Assembly (NCBI GenBank): GCA_963783095.1
Contig: CAWAMR010000006.1
Span: 1 to 64,000, forward strand
Direction of reading: 5' to 3'
From: CAWAMR01 sp963783095
Lineage (GTDB): Bacteria > Planctomycetota > Planctomycetia > Gemmatales > Gemmataceae
Length of the DNA stretch: 64,000 nucleotides
The translations under genes and the position numbers were made by a program. The notes under the pieces were generated by a model that did no database searches, was not told the origin of the DNA, and saw nothing but the letters and a program-made list of their open reading frames with translations. Below, in pieces: positions 16,849 to 26,759 of this stretch; positions within the stretch are counted from its first letter, which is position 1; each line of letters starts with the position of its first letter.

Positions 16849-19800
16849 CTATCTTTGGACTCGGTGCCCCTTGTCCCTTTGCTCTGGTGTTTCATTCCTG
16901 CGCGCTTGCTCGACAATCGACCCCGGAATGCCGCGCCAGCGCGTCCCTTCCGGCAGCGTCTCACCCTTCATGACCAGCGATAGCGCTTCAAGCTCGGTAT
17001 CCGGGAGCATCTCCGAATCGTATAGAATCACCGCGCGCGTGCCGACCGAGCAGCCTGCGCCGACCGTCACCGTCGACATCTTCATGACGCGGTCTTCGAA
17101 TAGATGCGTTTGCAGAGCCGCCTGGCCGCTCACCGCTGTGTCGGCCCCCACCCTAACCAGATCGAATTCCGTCAGGAAGGTCGTCTCCATATAAGACCGC
17201 CGGCCGACCCGGGCACCGAAGAGCCGTAACCCAGGCCCCATGAACGGCGTGCCAGCCAGCCAGTGGAATAGCCAGGGGACCGCGACGTTTTCGTACAGGG
17301 CCGTCGTCAATTCCGTTCGCCAGACGAAATGCGACCATTGAGGCTCGACGCGCGGGCGATATCGGCCCATAATCAGCCATTTCAGCCCGGCCACCACACC
17401 CGTCACCAGACACGAGCTTCCCAAATAGAGTGCCGGCAATAACAACAGCACCAGCGCCGTCGGAATTTCATCGAGAAGTTCGATGATCCCCAGGGCGAAC
17501 AGGAACATCGCCACGAAAGTAAGCGCTGAGGGGAGAATGACTCGCAAGAACTCGATCGCGAGCCGGCAGGCGATGAGCCGGGCCGGCGGTTTATAGGTCA
17601 ACGACTCGTCGAATTTCTCGCTCGCCTGACGACGCGGCAAAAAAATAGCCGGCGAACCCAGCCAGGATGTGCAGGCTTCCACCGATTGATTCGGCGTGAT
17701 CGACAACACGCCGATTAGACTGTCGTGGTCGAGTACCGTATCTCCGGGAATAAGTGCGGCGTTGCCGACGAAGGCTCTTTCACCAAGAACCGTCTGGCCC
17801 AGCACAATCTGGCCGTTAAAGAAGCGCGCTGCGCCGATGACGGCGAGGTCGGCGACAAAACATTCATTGCCCAGTGTCAGCAGGTCGGGATCGATGTGCG
17901 AAACCGTTGAGACCTCCGCGCGCGCTCCAACGCGCGTGCCGAGCGCCCGCAGAAACGGCAACAAATACAGGGTCGAGTACAGCGAATTGGTCGTACCCAG
18001 GCTCAATACCATGAGGCGGTCGGCCAGCCATTTCCGCAGTCCGAACCACGAATACATCGCATATACGCCCGGCTTGAGGGCCGGCAGCGCCAGGCGCTTG
18101 CCAATCACGACAAAGGCACAAGTAACCAGAACGTGCAGCAATCCCGCGGCAGGGGTAAGCGCCAGCCCCAGCCAGATGTCGCCGTCGTACAGTCCCCAAA
18201 TCAGGACCAGACCGGGCACAACCGCAAGCAATGGCAATACTTCCAACATGATGAAGCCGAGCGCGAAACCGATGAGCAGGCCGATCGACCAGCGTTGCAA
18301 CGACTCTTTCGAAGCGAGCAGATCGAGCTGCGGATCGGCAGCGGTGCGCTGGGAAGGTGATCCGGCCCAGGTTTCGTGGTCGGGAATCGTTTGCCCCTCG
18401 GCGACCAGAGATTGCTCAGCAACGCGCGCGCCCTGGCCGACCGTTGCGCCAGGCGAAACCACCGAGTTGGTTCCGATATACGCTCTCGCGCCGATTCGAA
18501 TCGGCGCGATCGTCAGCCAGCCGTTCGCCACGGTCGATGGGTCGAGTTCGACGTTGTAGCCGATGCTCGCTCCGTCGCCGATCTCCAAAAGGTCGGGAAC
18601 ATCGACCCGGCTCGTGCCGATATGGCAACCCCGGCCGATCCTGGCTCCCATGAGGCGCAAATAGGGAGCCAAGAGCGGCGAGCCGGCGATGTAGTCGATC
18701 GGTGCCGTTTGCAGAAGTTTTCGGACCAGCCACCAGCGACAGAAAAACCAGCCCCAGAGCGGATAGCGTCCCGGCCGAACCTTGCCGAGCAGCAACCACT
18801 TGGCGGCGATGGGCAAGAGCAGGGCGATCAACGGTGTCGCAACGATGGCCACCGCCACCCATCCCACCAATTCCAGCGCGGAAAGCGTTTCACTTTCCAA
18901 AATCAGGATGGCGAAAAGCGATGGGGCCAGCCAGGGAATGAGCGAGATGAACAGCATCGCCAACTGGGCCACACCTGCGGTCCAGACGCGCGCGGAAGTG
19001 TAACGCTGTGCCGCCGGAACCGTGGCATTAGTCGCCGGCTCCACGCCCCGCGGCATCGTTTTCTCCAAATGGCGCGCCAGGCCGCGAATGGTCGGGTGGG
19101 CGTAGATGTCGGCAAGTGCCACGCGATGCAAATCGGGGCGTTGCCGCAAGTGCGAAACGGCCAGGGCCGCGAAGAGGGAATGGCCGCCCAGATCGAGAAA
19201 GAAGTCGGCCTCGACCGAGTGGATCTCGTTGCCGAAAACGCGCGACCAGGCAGCGGTAATCTCGCGCTCGAGCGCTGTTTCGGGAGGGATCTCGAAGGTG
19301 TCAGTCGCCACCGCATAACGCGGCAGGACAGGCTTGGGCAACCTGGCCCGGTCGGCCTTGTTGCTCGGCAGCCTGGGTATGGAGTCGAGCTTCTCGAGAT
19401 AAGCCGGTATCATGTAGGCCGGCAGTTGTCGGCGCATGCTGGTGAACAGGTATTGCCGCAGTTCGAGAAAATCGATGTCGCCGTCGGCAACGACATAAGC
19501 CACAAGTTCCGTTACCCCGCCTGCACCCGCGACCGCGTTGACAATGGCCAGACGAACGGCCCCGTGTTCGAGAAGGATGGCCTCGATCTCGCTCAGTTCA
19601 ATGCGATACCCGTGAATCTTGACTTGATTGTCGATGCGCCCGAGATATTCGATGTCGCCATCGGGTGTTAGCCGGCCGAGATCGCCGGTGAGGTAGAGCT
19701 TGTCGTTGCCGGACTTGGAAACCTGAAAAGGATTGGTGATGAAGCGCTCCCGGGTCAACTCCGGTCGATTCACGTAACCCACGCCGACTCCCGGACCGCC

Positions 19801-20928
19801 GATACAAATCTCACCTGCCGATCCCGGTGGCACAGGTTGATAGACCTCATCGAGAAGGTGAACGGAATAGGTTGGCAACGGCACACCAATGGTCACGGGC
19901 GTGTCCGGAAACAATTCGGTCCAGGTCGACGTGACGGTGGCTTCTGTTGGGCCGTAGGTGTTGAGCATACGCCGGCCTGGCCTGCTCCAGCGGCGAACCA
20001 GGTCGGCAGGACAGGCCTCACCTCCCACCAGCAAAGTTTTGAGGGAGGGGATATCGCGATCGAGCGTTGCCAGCAAAGTCGGTACGCAGCAGAGGACCGA
20101 TACCTGCTGCCCGATCAGGAAATCCGCCAATCCGGATCCTAATTTGCGGTGATCGGTCGGCCCGGCGATCAGCGTTGCCCCGACGGCGAAAGTCGGCCAG
20201 ATCTCTTCGATGGAAAAATCGAAAGCCAGCGTCATTCCCTGATAGACGCGATCGTGTGACTTGTAACCATAGATCGGAACACAGACATCGATAAAGTTGC
20301 AAACGCTCGCGTGGGAGATGATAACCCCTTTGGGTCGCCCGGTTGTGCCGGATGTGTAGAGGATATAGCATGGGGCATTATCCGCATCCTGGATCATCGG
20401 GCGTGACGAAGATTCGCCGGAAATGCTTTGCATTACGTTATCGACATCCAGTACCCAGCTACCAATCCGGGCGACGACTTCGGAGCAAAGGGAGTGAGTG
20501 AGAATGACGTGCAAGCCGGCATCCTGAGCGATGAAGGACATGCGCTCGGGGGGGAAAGAAGGATCGAGTGGGACGAAGACCGCGCCGCACTTGAGTGCTG
20601 CCAGAAGCGATACGTAGGTATTGTGAGATCGCTCGAAGAGCAGGCCGATCCGATGCCCCGGTCGAATACCCATTCGGATCAGTTGACGGGCCAGTTTGTT
20701 GGCCTGGTATTCGAGGTCGCCATAGGTCCACCGCTGACCTTCGTGGATGAGGGCGGTCGCCGCGGGTGAGCGGGCGGCAGAGCGTTCAAAGTAATGGTGG
20801 AGGCGAGTCGGCGGACCGCTCAAACCCCCAACGAGCGACGACACACCAGTCTCCTGTGTTGCCGGTGACGGCGCGGAGGGTGGATTTGAGATGACGCTTT
20901 CTTGAGGCTCAAGTGTCAAAATAGGCAT
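16849..20928 (-). CDS. Single-module NRPS with membrane/beta-helix C-terminus (Pls-like poly-amino-acid synthetase architecture)
   Basis: The 1359 residues fall into three parts. First is an adenylation domain (about 35-545) with YILYTSGTTGRPKGV, NTYGPTEATV, YLTGDLGR, VKIHGYRIELSE and the lysine-bearing PSNKADRARL. Next is a carrier domain (about 560-635) with the phosphopantetheine site LGGHSLFAAL. A long C-terminal half follows with about six membrane helices and three hexapeptide-repeat (left-handed beta-helix) blocks ending near GSP/GIPGS motifs. There are no condensation or thioesterase domains. Known enzymes of this layout join one amino acid through side-chain or isopeptide bonds, as in epsilon-poly-lysine. 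An acidic residue in FDFSIEEIW, near a specificity position, would suit a basic substrate; that is a guess. The gene is intact. Its last 30 codons contain the right 32-bp direct repeat. Confidence 0.88.
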   Translation of the reverse strand: MPILTLEPQESVISNPPSAPSPATQETGVSSLVGGLSGPPTRLHHYFERSAARSPAATALIHEGQRWTYGDLEYQANKLARQLIRMGIRPGHRIGLLFERSHNTYVSLLAALKCGAVFVPLDPSFPPERMSFIAQDAGLHVILTHSLCSEVVARIGSWVLDVDNVMQSISGESSSRPMIQDADNAPCYILYTSGTTGRPKGVIISHASVCNFIDVCVPIYGYKSHDRVYQGMTLAFDFSIEEIWPTFAVGATLIAGPTDHRKLGSGLADFLIGQQVSVLCCVPTLLATLDRDIPSLKTLLVGGEACPADLVRRWSRPGRRMLNTYGPTEATVTSTWTELFPDTPVTIGVPLPTYSVHLLDEVYQPVPPGSAGEICIGGPGVGVGYVNRPELTRERFITNPFQVSKSGNDKLYLTGDLGRLTPDGDIEYLGRIDNQVKIHGYRIELSEIEAILLEHGAVRLAIVNAVAGAGGVTELVAYVVADGDIDFLELRQYLFTSMRRQLPAYMIPAYLEKLDSIPRLPSNKADRARLPKPVLPRYAVATDTFEIPPETALEREITAAWSRVFGNEIHSVEADFFLDLGGHSLFAALAVSHLRQRPDLHRVALADIYAHPTIRGLARHLEKTMPRGVEPATNATVPAAQRYTSARVWTAGVAQLAMLFISLIPWLAPSLFAILILESETLSALELVGWVAVAIVATPLIALLLPIAAKWLLLGKVRPGRYPLWGWFFCRWWLVRKLLQTAPIDYIAGSPLLAPYLRLMGARIGRGCHIGTSRVDVPDLLEIGDGASIGYNVELDPSTVANGWLTIAPIRIGARAYIGTNSVVSPGATVGQGARVAEQSLVAEGQTIPDHETWAGSPSQRTAADPQLDLLASKESLQRWSIGLLIGFALGFIMLEVLPLLAVVPGLVLIWGLYDGDIWLGLALTPAAGLLHVLVTCAFVVIGKRLALPALKPGVYAMYSWFGLRKWLADRLMVLSLGTTNSLYSTLYLLPFLRALGTRVGARAEVSTVSHIDPDLLTLGNECFVADLAVIGAARFFNGQIVLGQTVLGERAFVGNAALIPGDTVLDHDSLIGVLSITPNQSVEACTSWLGSPAIFLPRRQASEKFDESLTYKPPARLIACRLAIEFLRVILPSALTFVAMFLFALGIIELLDEIPTALVLLLLPALYLGSSCLVTGVVAGLKWLIMGRYRPRVEPQWSHFVWRTELTTALYENVAVPWLFHWLAGTPFMGPGLRLFGARVGRRSYMETTFLTEFDLVRVGADTAVSGQAALQTHLFEDRVMKMSTVTVGAGCSVGTRAVILYDSEMLPDTELEALSLVMKGETLPEGTRWRGIPGSIVEQARRNETPEQRDKGHRVQR
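16906..16937 (+). repeat. 32-bp direct repeat, right copy
   Basis: This is the partner of 12992-13023 and lies in the 3' end of the NRPS gene (RGIPGSIVEQAR on the minus strand). The two copies are in the same orientation and bracket 3.9 kb that holds the toxin, the propeller gene and the remnant tip. Confidence 0.85.
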
Positions 20929-21155
20929 CGGTGCGGAGGGCGAGCTTCGGTTTTGGTGCGAACTTGATTTACGAACTTATCGCACTCCTTCTCAAACCCC
21001 CGGACCCGGCCAAAGTATCGATATCGGCCCCGTGGTAATGAATCCGCTTTAATGTTTACCACGAATAATACGAATAATACGAATCAAGCAAGAAAACTGG
21101 GTGACAAAGATGCGCACCAATAACATTTAGCCGACGCTTCTTCAAGCCGTTTGTC

Positions 21156-21186
21156 TTGACTAATTATCGATATTAGGTTAAACTAA
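21156..21186 (+). promoter_or_regulatory. Promoter with overlapping DtxR/MntR-like palindrome, upstream of mntH
   Basis: TTGACT at 21156 and TAAACT at 21179 are spaced by 17 bp, a sigma-70-like pair. TTAGGTTAAACTAA (21173-21186) is an imperfect palindrome close in form to operators of the DtxR/MntR metal regulators and covers the -10 box. It lies about 315 bp ahead of mntH, with a repeat block between. This is by-eye recognition only. Confidence 0.45.
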
Positions 21187-21257
21187 GAGCGAGTGGCACG
21201 CAGTTTTTGAAGTTGCGCTTTTGGCGATAGTTGAAAGCGTTCAAAAGGACGATACGA

Positions 21258-21441
21258 GCCCGCAGCGCAAGCAAGGTAAGGAGTTCCGGCGATGCCGCCG
21301 TTCAGGTCCCAATACCTTCGGAATTTCGCGGGTTTTGGGAGCCCGCAGCGCAAGCAAGGTAAGGAGTTCCGGCGATGCCGCCGTTCAGCCTTGCTTGCGC
21401 TGCGGGCTCCCAATACCTTCGCAATTCCGCGGGCTTTTGGG
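21258..21441. repeat. Two direct and one inverted copies of a GC-rich repeat
   Basis: A unit beginning GCCCGCAGCGCAAGCAAGG and running through GGCGATGCCGCCGTTCAG occurs at 21258 and again at 21345. An inverted copy of its first part follows at about 21391-21410, with CAATACCTTCG words between. It forms hairpins and lies in the mntH leader. The stretch 20929-21257 holds only AT-rich DNA with the promoter candidate. Confidence 0.8.
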
Positions 21442-21500
21442 CAGGCGCAACTCCAAAACACGTAATTAGTGGCTCGTGCCTTCCCAACGGGAGAATTTGG

Positions 21501-22933
21501 GTGAGTCTCGATGGAGTTTTAGCAGCGAAGTTAAACTGGTCGGCGAACGCGCCGGACTCGGAGACGACTTCCGGGGAACTTCGTTCGTTGGAAGGGCTGC
21601 ACAACAGCGTCGCGCTGCCGCCGGCAACCGCTGGGTTCTGGAAGCAATGGCGGGCGTTTACGGGGCCGGCGTTTTTAATCAGCGTTGGCTATATGGACCC
21701 CGGTAATTGGGGGACTGACCTACAGGCCGGCGCATCCTACAAGTACGGGCTTCTTTGGGTTGTCGGCTCTCAAGCATGATGGCTATCGTCATGCAGATCA
21801 CATCCGCCCGACTGGGAATCGTTACCGGCAAAGACCTAGCCCAGGCCTGCCGGGATTTCTATCCGGCCTGGACCCGTCTGCCGAACTGGCTCTTCTGTGA
21901 ACTCGCCATCATCGCTTGCGATCTGGCCGAGGTCTTGGGCAGTGCGGTAGCACTCAACCTTCTCTTCCACATACCGATGCTCTGGGCGGTCCTTATCACT
22001 GCGTTCGACGTATTGCTGTTGCTGGCACTTCAGGGAATGGGGATGCGGTTCATCGAGGCGCTGATCCTGGTCCTCGTAACGACGATCGGGGTTTGCTACT
22101 TCATCGAGATTTTTGTTCTGCCCCAAATGCACCCAAACTTTCTGGAAATTGGACGATCGCTTACAGCGCCTGGATTTGCCCATGAGGGAATGCTGGTCGT
22201 GGCCATTGGAATCATCGGTGCCACGGTCATGCCGCACAATCTTTATCTTCACTCGGCTCTGGTTCAGTCGAGGGCATTGCGCACCGAGCAGCCGACGAAT
22301 GTTCGTCGGGCGATCAAGTTCAATACCATCGATACGATCGTGGCATTGTCGGTTGCGTTTTTGGTCAACGCGGGGATTCTGGTACTGGCAGCAATGGTCT
22401 TTCACGGACAAGACCATGTGACTCTACCGAGTGGTGGAGTTGTCACATTCAATGACGACACCGATTGGGTTCGCGATGCCTATTTGACGCTCGCCCCCTT
22501 GCTGGGTCTGACGGCTGCCAGCACTCTGTTTGCGGTGGCGCTACTGGCCAGCGGGCAAAGCAGCACGATCACGGGAACATTGGCGGGTCAGGTCGTGATG
22601 GAAGGCTTTATGCGCTGGCGGATGAAGCCATGGATTCGCAGGCTCATTACCCGGCTCATAGCAATCGTGCCGGCAATATTGATTATTGGAATGCACAAGA
22701 ACGCCAGCGTCACCGATCTATTAGTATTGAGCCAGGTGTTCCTGGCATTTCAACTGCCTTTTGCGATGTTTCCGCTCTTACACTTCACCAGTTCGAGGAA
22801 GTGGATGGGGGAACATCGCAACGGGTGGTTTTTACGATCGGCGGGCTGGTTGTCGTGCTTGCTGATCACCGGATTGGTGATCTATAGTCTTCCTGAGTCT
22901 GCGCAAAAGGCCGTCAAGGTAATAATGAAATGA
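21501..22933 (+). CDS. mntH: Nramp-family divalent metal transporter, one frameshift
   Basis: The first frame, likely from the GTG at 21501 with GGGAGA upstream, codes a short tail and the first helix with the signature SVGYMDPGNWGTDL. Near 21765-21770 it moves to the second frame (SSMMAIVMQITSARLGIVTG), which runs to 22933. Further family marks are GATVMPHNLYLHSALVQSR in helix 6 and a total of about 11 membrane segments. Nramp proteins import manganese or iron with protons. One base missing in GGCTCTC restores the frame, so an assembly error is likely. The upstream palindrome suggests control by metal. Confidence 0.92.
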
Positions 22934-23250
22934 ACTGGACCGAAGTAATTATGCTACTTCTGCCTGCTTTCATTCGCCAAGCGATTTCCGGTACGGACCT
23001 CCCGCAATCTTGCTGACAAGAACCAGTGAACATACCGCTACACAAGATCCGCTTGACCAACACAGCAATTATCGATCGTCAGCAGGATCCCCAAGATGAT
23101 TCAGTTGAATCACTGGTATAGGTATCAGCGGCGTCGCCAAGTCTGTATTTCCAAACTGAACTGCAAAGTATTTCGCATTCGGTTGTCCATGGGTGACCTT
23201 AACTGGCGAAGTGAAAGTGTTCTTGCCGGCGATGCCTAAATCCTGATCTA

Positions 23251-24992
23251 GGGTGGAATCTCTCTGGTGCGCCTGATTATGCCGCCCGTTTTGCGATCTT
23301 TTGGCCTGCACCTGCTTTACCCCCCATTATACGAGGTTGTTCTGTCCTTATCTGCGGCTGCTTACGAGCCTTCAGCACTCGCGCGTACGCCGCTTCCCAA
23401 ACACCGCTGAGTTGCAGAACTCGGAACACCAAAATCGTTTGCGCCCTGCTTTTTTCCAGCGCATGCCACTGAGCTTCAGACGCTGCGTGTAAACCGTCTT
23501 GCACGCCGCTTCTGTCACCCCGCTGCCCCGAGGCATTCCCAAACGTTTGTACTCGTCATAGCACATGTACTTCATCCGCTTGCGCAAGTATCGGTAGGCC
23601 TTCTGGAACGCCTCTCGTTTCTTCGCCGAAAGACCGACCTGATCCCGCAACGCCGCCGCCGAGTGTAGCACTCGATTCACGCCACGCGGTTTGCGAAGCA
23701 TCCATCTCAGCATCTTCCACGCCCAACTCTTGCCGCGTTTGTTACTACCGAAGAGCAACTCCGCCATCTGCCAGACGCGTTGACTGGCGTGGTAGTAATC
23801 GACAACGCGCAGCCACTGAAGCGCTGCGCCCGTTCGGGGATGGACCATCTGGGCCAGCACTTTTTGGTAGTAACCGGCTTCGCCGTGGCCGGCATCGGTG
23901 ACATAGCACAGTCGGGGTAACGACTGATCCCAACGACGCAAGATGTCTTGGAGCAAGCGCGTCAACGCCGCACTCATCGTCTCTTGACCCAACTCGGGTA
24001 CGTAAGCCAGGTAGACCGTGCCCAAGCGTTTGCCACGCCGGTCCAAGACACTGACCGTGCCGGTGGTGGCCACTTCAAAGGAGCAACATTTTTTATAACG
24101 CAATCCCAGGGTGACCCCATCGCGTCCGACACACAACACCGGTTTATGTCGGCCTCGTGATGGTTCCGCCTGTCGGAGCCACTGAAGGACTTGCTCGACT
24201 TGAGCATCGTGTTGCTGGGGTGCCAACTCGGCCGCCATGGCGTTGCTGAAGAGTCGCAACTTCTTGACTCCCCAACCCACCGCGCACTCCTGCCGCAATC
24301 GCTTCAAAACCCGTTTCTGGGTCGCCCCGGCTTCGCCGAGCAACTCGGAAACGCGCTCGCTTAATGCCGGGCTGGCTCCCTGAACGAGCCCCAAGGCTAA
24401 TGCCAACGGAAAGATCGAGGGCTCTCCGCCCTTGACCTTATCGCGGTAGCCGACACGCCAAAGCTGGATTTGCCCGAAGAGGGTCCAGGCGTTCTGCGAC
24501 GTCTTGCGGTTGAGCCGAGTGTAGGAATCACCCTCAAACTGTGCATGCTTGGGTAGTTCATCCACGGCAGCAGGCTCTCGATGATTGTAAACGCACTGAA
24601 CCAACTGTCGGCCGGCTTCACGAAGATGCTTCTGAAGTTCTCGCTCAAACGTCTGAGTGCCCGATGGCGTGACGGGCTGCGTGAGGAACTCTGCGAGGAA
24701 CTTCCGTAGGTCTTGAGCGATCAGATCCAGGACATCATCGAGATCGGGTGTGCGGTCTTTCTCCTCATCGAGATCATCCGGCAACTTGGGCAACTTGGGA
24801 GTTGCAGTTGCCAAACTCAGAAGCAGATAGATAGAGTAGTTCATGCGGCGTTCCTTCGCACGTGTTGTTCTGGTAAACACTACGAGACGAGGAACGCCGC
24901 ATTTTTTCAAGATCAAAAGGAACTCAAGGGGTTATTCAGCGCTGGATGCTCGAAAAACCCGAGACTTTCAGCGCACCAGAGAGATTCCACCC
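23251..24992 (-). mobile_element. ISKra4-like insertion sequence, 1742 bp, with TIRs and 8-bp target duplication
   Basis: Terminal inverted repeats of 22 bp (GGGTGGAATCTCTCTGGTGC and two more bases) match exactly at both ends. The 8-bp word CTGATCTA flanks the element on each side (23243-23250 and 24993-25000). One transposase gene fills it. A GGCGTTCC/GGAACGCC hairpin lies around its start codon. The clean ends and intact transposase indicate a recent insertion. Confidence 0.93.
23372..24844 (-). CDS. Transposase, ISKra4 family
   Basis: The ATG at 24844 (AAGGAA upstream) gives about 490 residues. Acidic catalytic positions sit in VLCVGRDGVTLGLRY, LCYVTDAGHGEAGYY and GSGVTEAACKTVYTQ. The last is followed by RLKLSGMRWKKAG, the typical ISKra4 ending. 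N-terminal text QIQLWRVGYRDKVKG with LGLVQGASPALSERVSELLG is also family-like. The frame is unbroken, so the enzyme may be active. Confidence 0.88.
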   Translation of the reverse strand: MNYSIYLLLSLATATPKLPKLPDDLDEEKDRTPDLDDVLDLIAQDLRKFLAEFLTQPVTPSGTQTFERELQKHLREAGRQLVQCVYNHREPAAVDELPKHAQFEGDSYTRLNRKTSQNAWTLFGQIQLWRVGYRDKVKGGEPSIFPLALALGLVQGASPALSERVSELLGEAGATQKRVLKRLRQECAVGWGVKKLRLFSNAMAAELAPQQHDAQVEQVLQWLRQAEPSRGRHKPVLCVGRDGVTLGLRYKKCCSFEVATTGTVSVLDRRGKRLGTVYLAYVPELGQETMSAALTRLLQDILRRWDQSLPRLCYVTDAGHGEAGYYQKVLAQMVHPRTGAALQWLRVVDYYHASQRVWQMAELLFGSNKRGKSWAWKMLRWMLRKPRGVNRVLHSAAALRDQVGLSAKKREAFQKAYRYLRKRMKYMCYDEYKRLGMPRGSGVTEAACKTVYTQRLKLSGMRWKKAGRKRFWCSEFCNSAVFGKRRTREC

Positions 24993-25449
24993 CTGATCTA
25001 CTTCAAGATAAACTATTATTCTGGATCCGAGCGGAACATGATTTTTATCATAAAAGCGAATTATGAGACCTGTCGTCGGATGGAAAATTTCAAGCGATCT
25101 GTCCGCACCGGCTTCAAGGTGATAAACAAATGTTAACTCTCCGTGCTCATTTCGAATATCTGTCACAAAGGCGGTCATACCGTACTCGGACACCCGTCCA
25201 TCGGGGGATAGCTGTTCGTGATCGCCGGCATTCATTGGACCTTTGTGACATCCAATGCATGAGACAAACAATATGAAAGCTAACATAACGACGCGACGGG
25301 GCAACTTTGGCCAAGATTGCAGCACTTTAGACATACGCATCTCCGACCCATGCCGAACGTGAGGGCTTGGAGGGCAGAGGCGGAATCGTGGTCGCGTCCA
25401 GCGAGAAGTCTTCCCAGTCAATCCGCGATTTCTCCGCTGTGAGTGATAT

Positions 25450-26599
25450 TCACGGCCTCTGTTGCAACGGCACATAGGGCACATCCGATTTCCCGTCATA
25501 AACCTGCTCGGGCCGGAAGATGCGGTTGTTCTTCAATTGCTCATGCCAGTGGGCGAGCCAGCCTGCCACGCGAGAGATCGCGAAGATCGGGGTGAAAAGA
25601 TCGGTCGGGATGCCAAGCGATTCATACACCACACCCGAAAAGAAATCGACGTTGGGATAGACGCCCTTGGGGCCGTAAATCGAATTGCAATACTGCTCCA
25701 GTTCCAGAGCGGTTTCATATTTCGCCGGTCGAGCCGATTCCGAGAAAACATGCTCGGCCAATTCCTGTAGAACCGTTGCGCGGGGATCTTTCACTTTATA
25801 GACTCGGTGACCCATTCCCATTACCTTGAAACCGGGATTCGCGGCGACGTTTCGCATCGAGCCAGGGCCGAGCATTGCTGACCGGGCCGATTTCATCGAG
25901 CATTTGCACCACTTCTTCATTCGCTCCTCCGTGCAGCGGACCGGCGAGAGTGCCAATCGCCGCGGCGATCGTGTTGAACGGACTGCTCAAAGTCGAAGCG
26001 GTCACGCGCGCAGAGAATGTCGAGGCATTCATGGTGTGCTCGGCGTGTATAATCAGGCAGGCATCCAAAACCTTCCGGACCGATGGCGACGGCTCGCGGC
26101 CAAAGAGCATGTAGTAGAAATTGGCAGCGTGGTCGAGATCGGGACAAGGGTCGATGGCTTCGTCGCCGTTGCGCAAGCGGCCAAACGCTGCCACCAGGGT
26201 CGGCATTGCAGCAATCAGACGAAGTGTTGCATCCCAGTTGGTGCCGGCATTGGTAACATTGCGCGAGTTGGGATAAAATGATCCAAGGGCTGCCACCGAT
26301 GTCTGAAGCGCATCCATCGGATGCGCATTCACCGGGAGGCATTTGATCAAGTCCTTGAGTTGATATTGGATCTTACGCCGTTGCCGAAGTTCATGATGAA
26401 AGTCGGCAAGCTCGCGTTGCGTCGGGAGTTCGCCCTTGAGCAACAGCCAGGCCGTTTCCTCGAATGTGCTTTCCCTTGCCAGGGTTTCCACGGCAATGCC
26501 GCGATAGGCGAGCCGGGCACGTTTGCCGTCAATGAGGCTGATTGCCGATTTGGCCACCGGCACATCGGCCAGACCGGGCACGATCTCCAACTGACTCAT
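25450..26599 (-). CDS. gltA: Citrate synthase, one frameshift
   Basis: The first frame from 26599 holds the N-terminal and large domains, including the conserved LIIHAEHTMNASTFSARV (first catalytic His) and AGPLHGGANEEVVQML. Near 25870-25880 the reading moves to another frame (NVAANPGFKVMGMGHRVYKV, second catalytic His). It then passes VDFFSGVVYESLGIP and ends at 25450 near NNRIFRPEQVYDG. Joined length is about 380 residues, normal for the short bacterial form that condenses oxaloacetate with acetyl-CoA. The frame change is probably an error because both halves are fully conserved. Confidence 0.93.
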
Positions 26600-26759
26600 G
26601 CTTGTTCTCGAACAGGGATGTTAGCGCGGGGTGATGACTCTTCACTGTTTATTGTTACTCCCCGGCAAGCCCGATGTCGATGGAATCTGCCTGAACTTCA
26701 ACGGAGTTTTCGTTACGTTTTCGGTATGATGTAGGGAAAATCCTTTTGGGAGACCTTTC

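Larger units (their letters stand above)
23069..25334 (-). pseudogene. Lipoprotein gene of unknown function split by an ISKra4-like element
   Basis: The 5' part runs from the ATG at 25334 (GGAG six bases ahead) to 25001. It codes a lipoprotein signal with lipobox VSCIGC and a soluble domain (MTAFVTDIRNEHGELTFVYH). After removal of the element (23251-24992) and one copy of the CTGATCTA duplication, the frame continues at 23250 with DLGIAGKNTFTSPVKVTHGQ and ends at 23069. The restored protein is about 170 residues. Reading through the insertion instead adds only a dozen element-encoded residues. The function is unknown. The 135 bp between mntH and its 3' end hold nothing I recognise. Confidence 0.85.

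Noticed and set aside
16681..16983. Plus-strand frame between the propeller gene and the NRPS end as a gene
   Set aside because: It runs into the antisense of the NRPS gene and shows no start signal or protein-like pattern.
18376..19671. 431-codon plus-strand frame opposite the NRPS gene
   Set aside because: Antisense shadow; the NRPS reading is continuous and motif-rich.
23251..24992. Treating the lipoprotein C-terminus inside the IS (GWNLSGALKV) as native
   Set aside because: Those codons are the IS inverted repeat; the native C-terminus resumes at 23250 after removal of the element.
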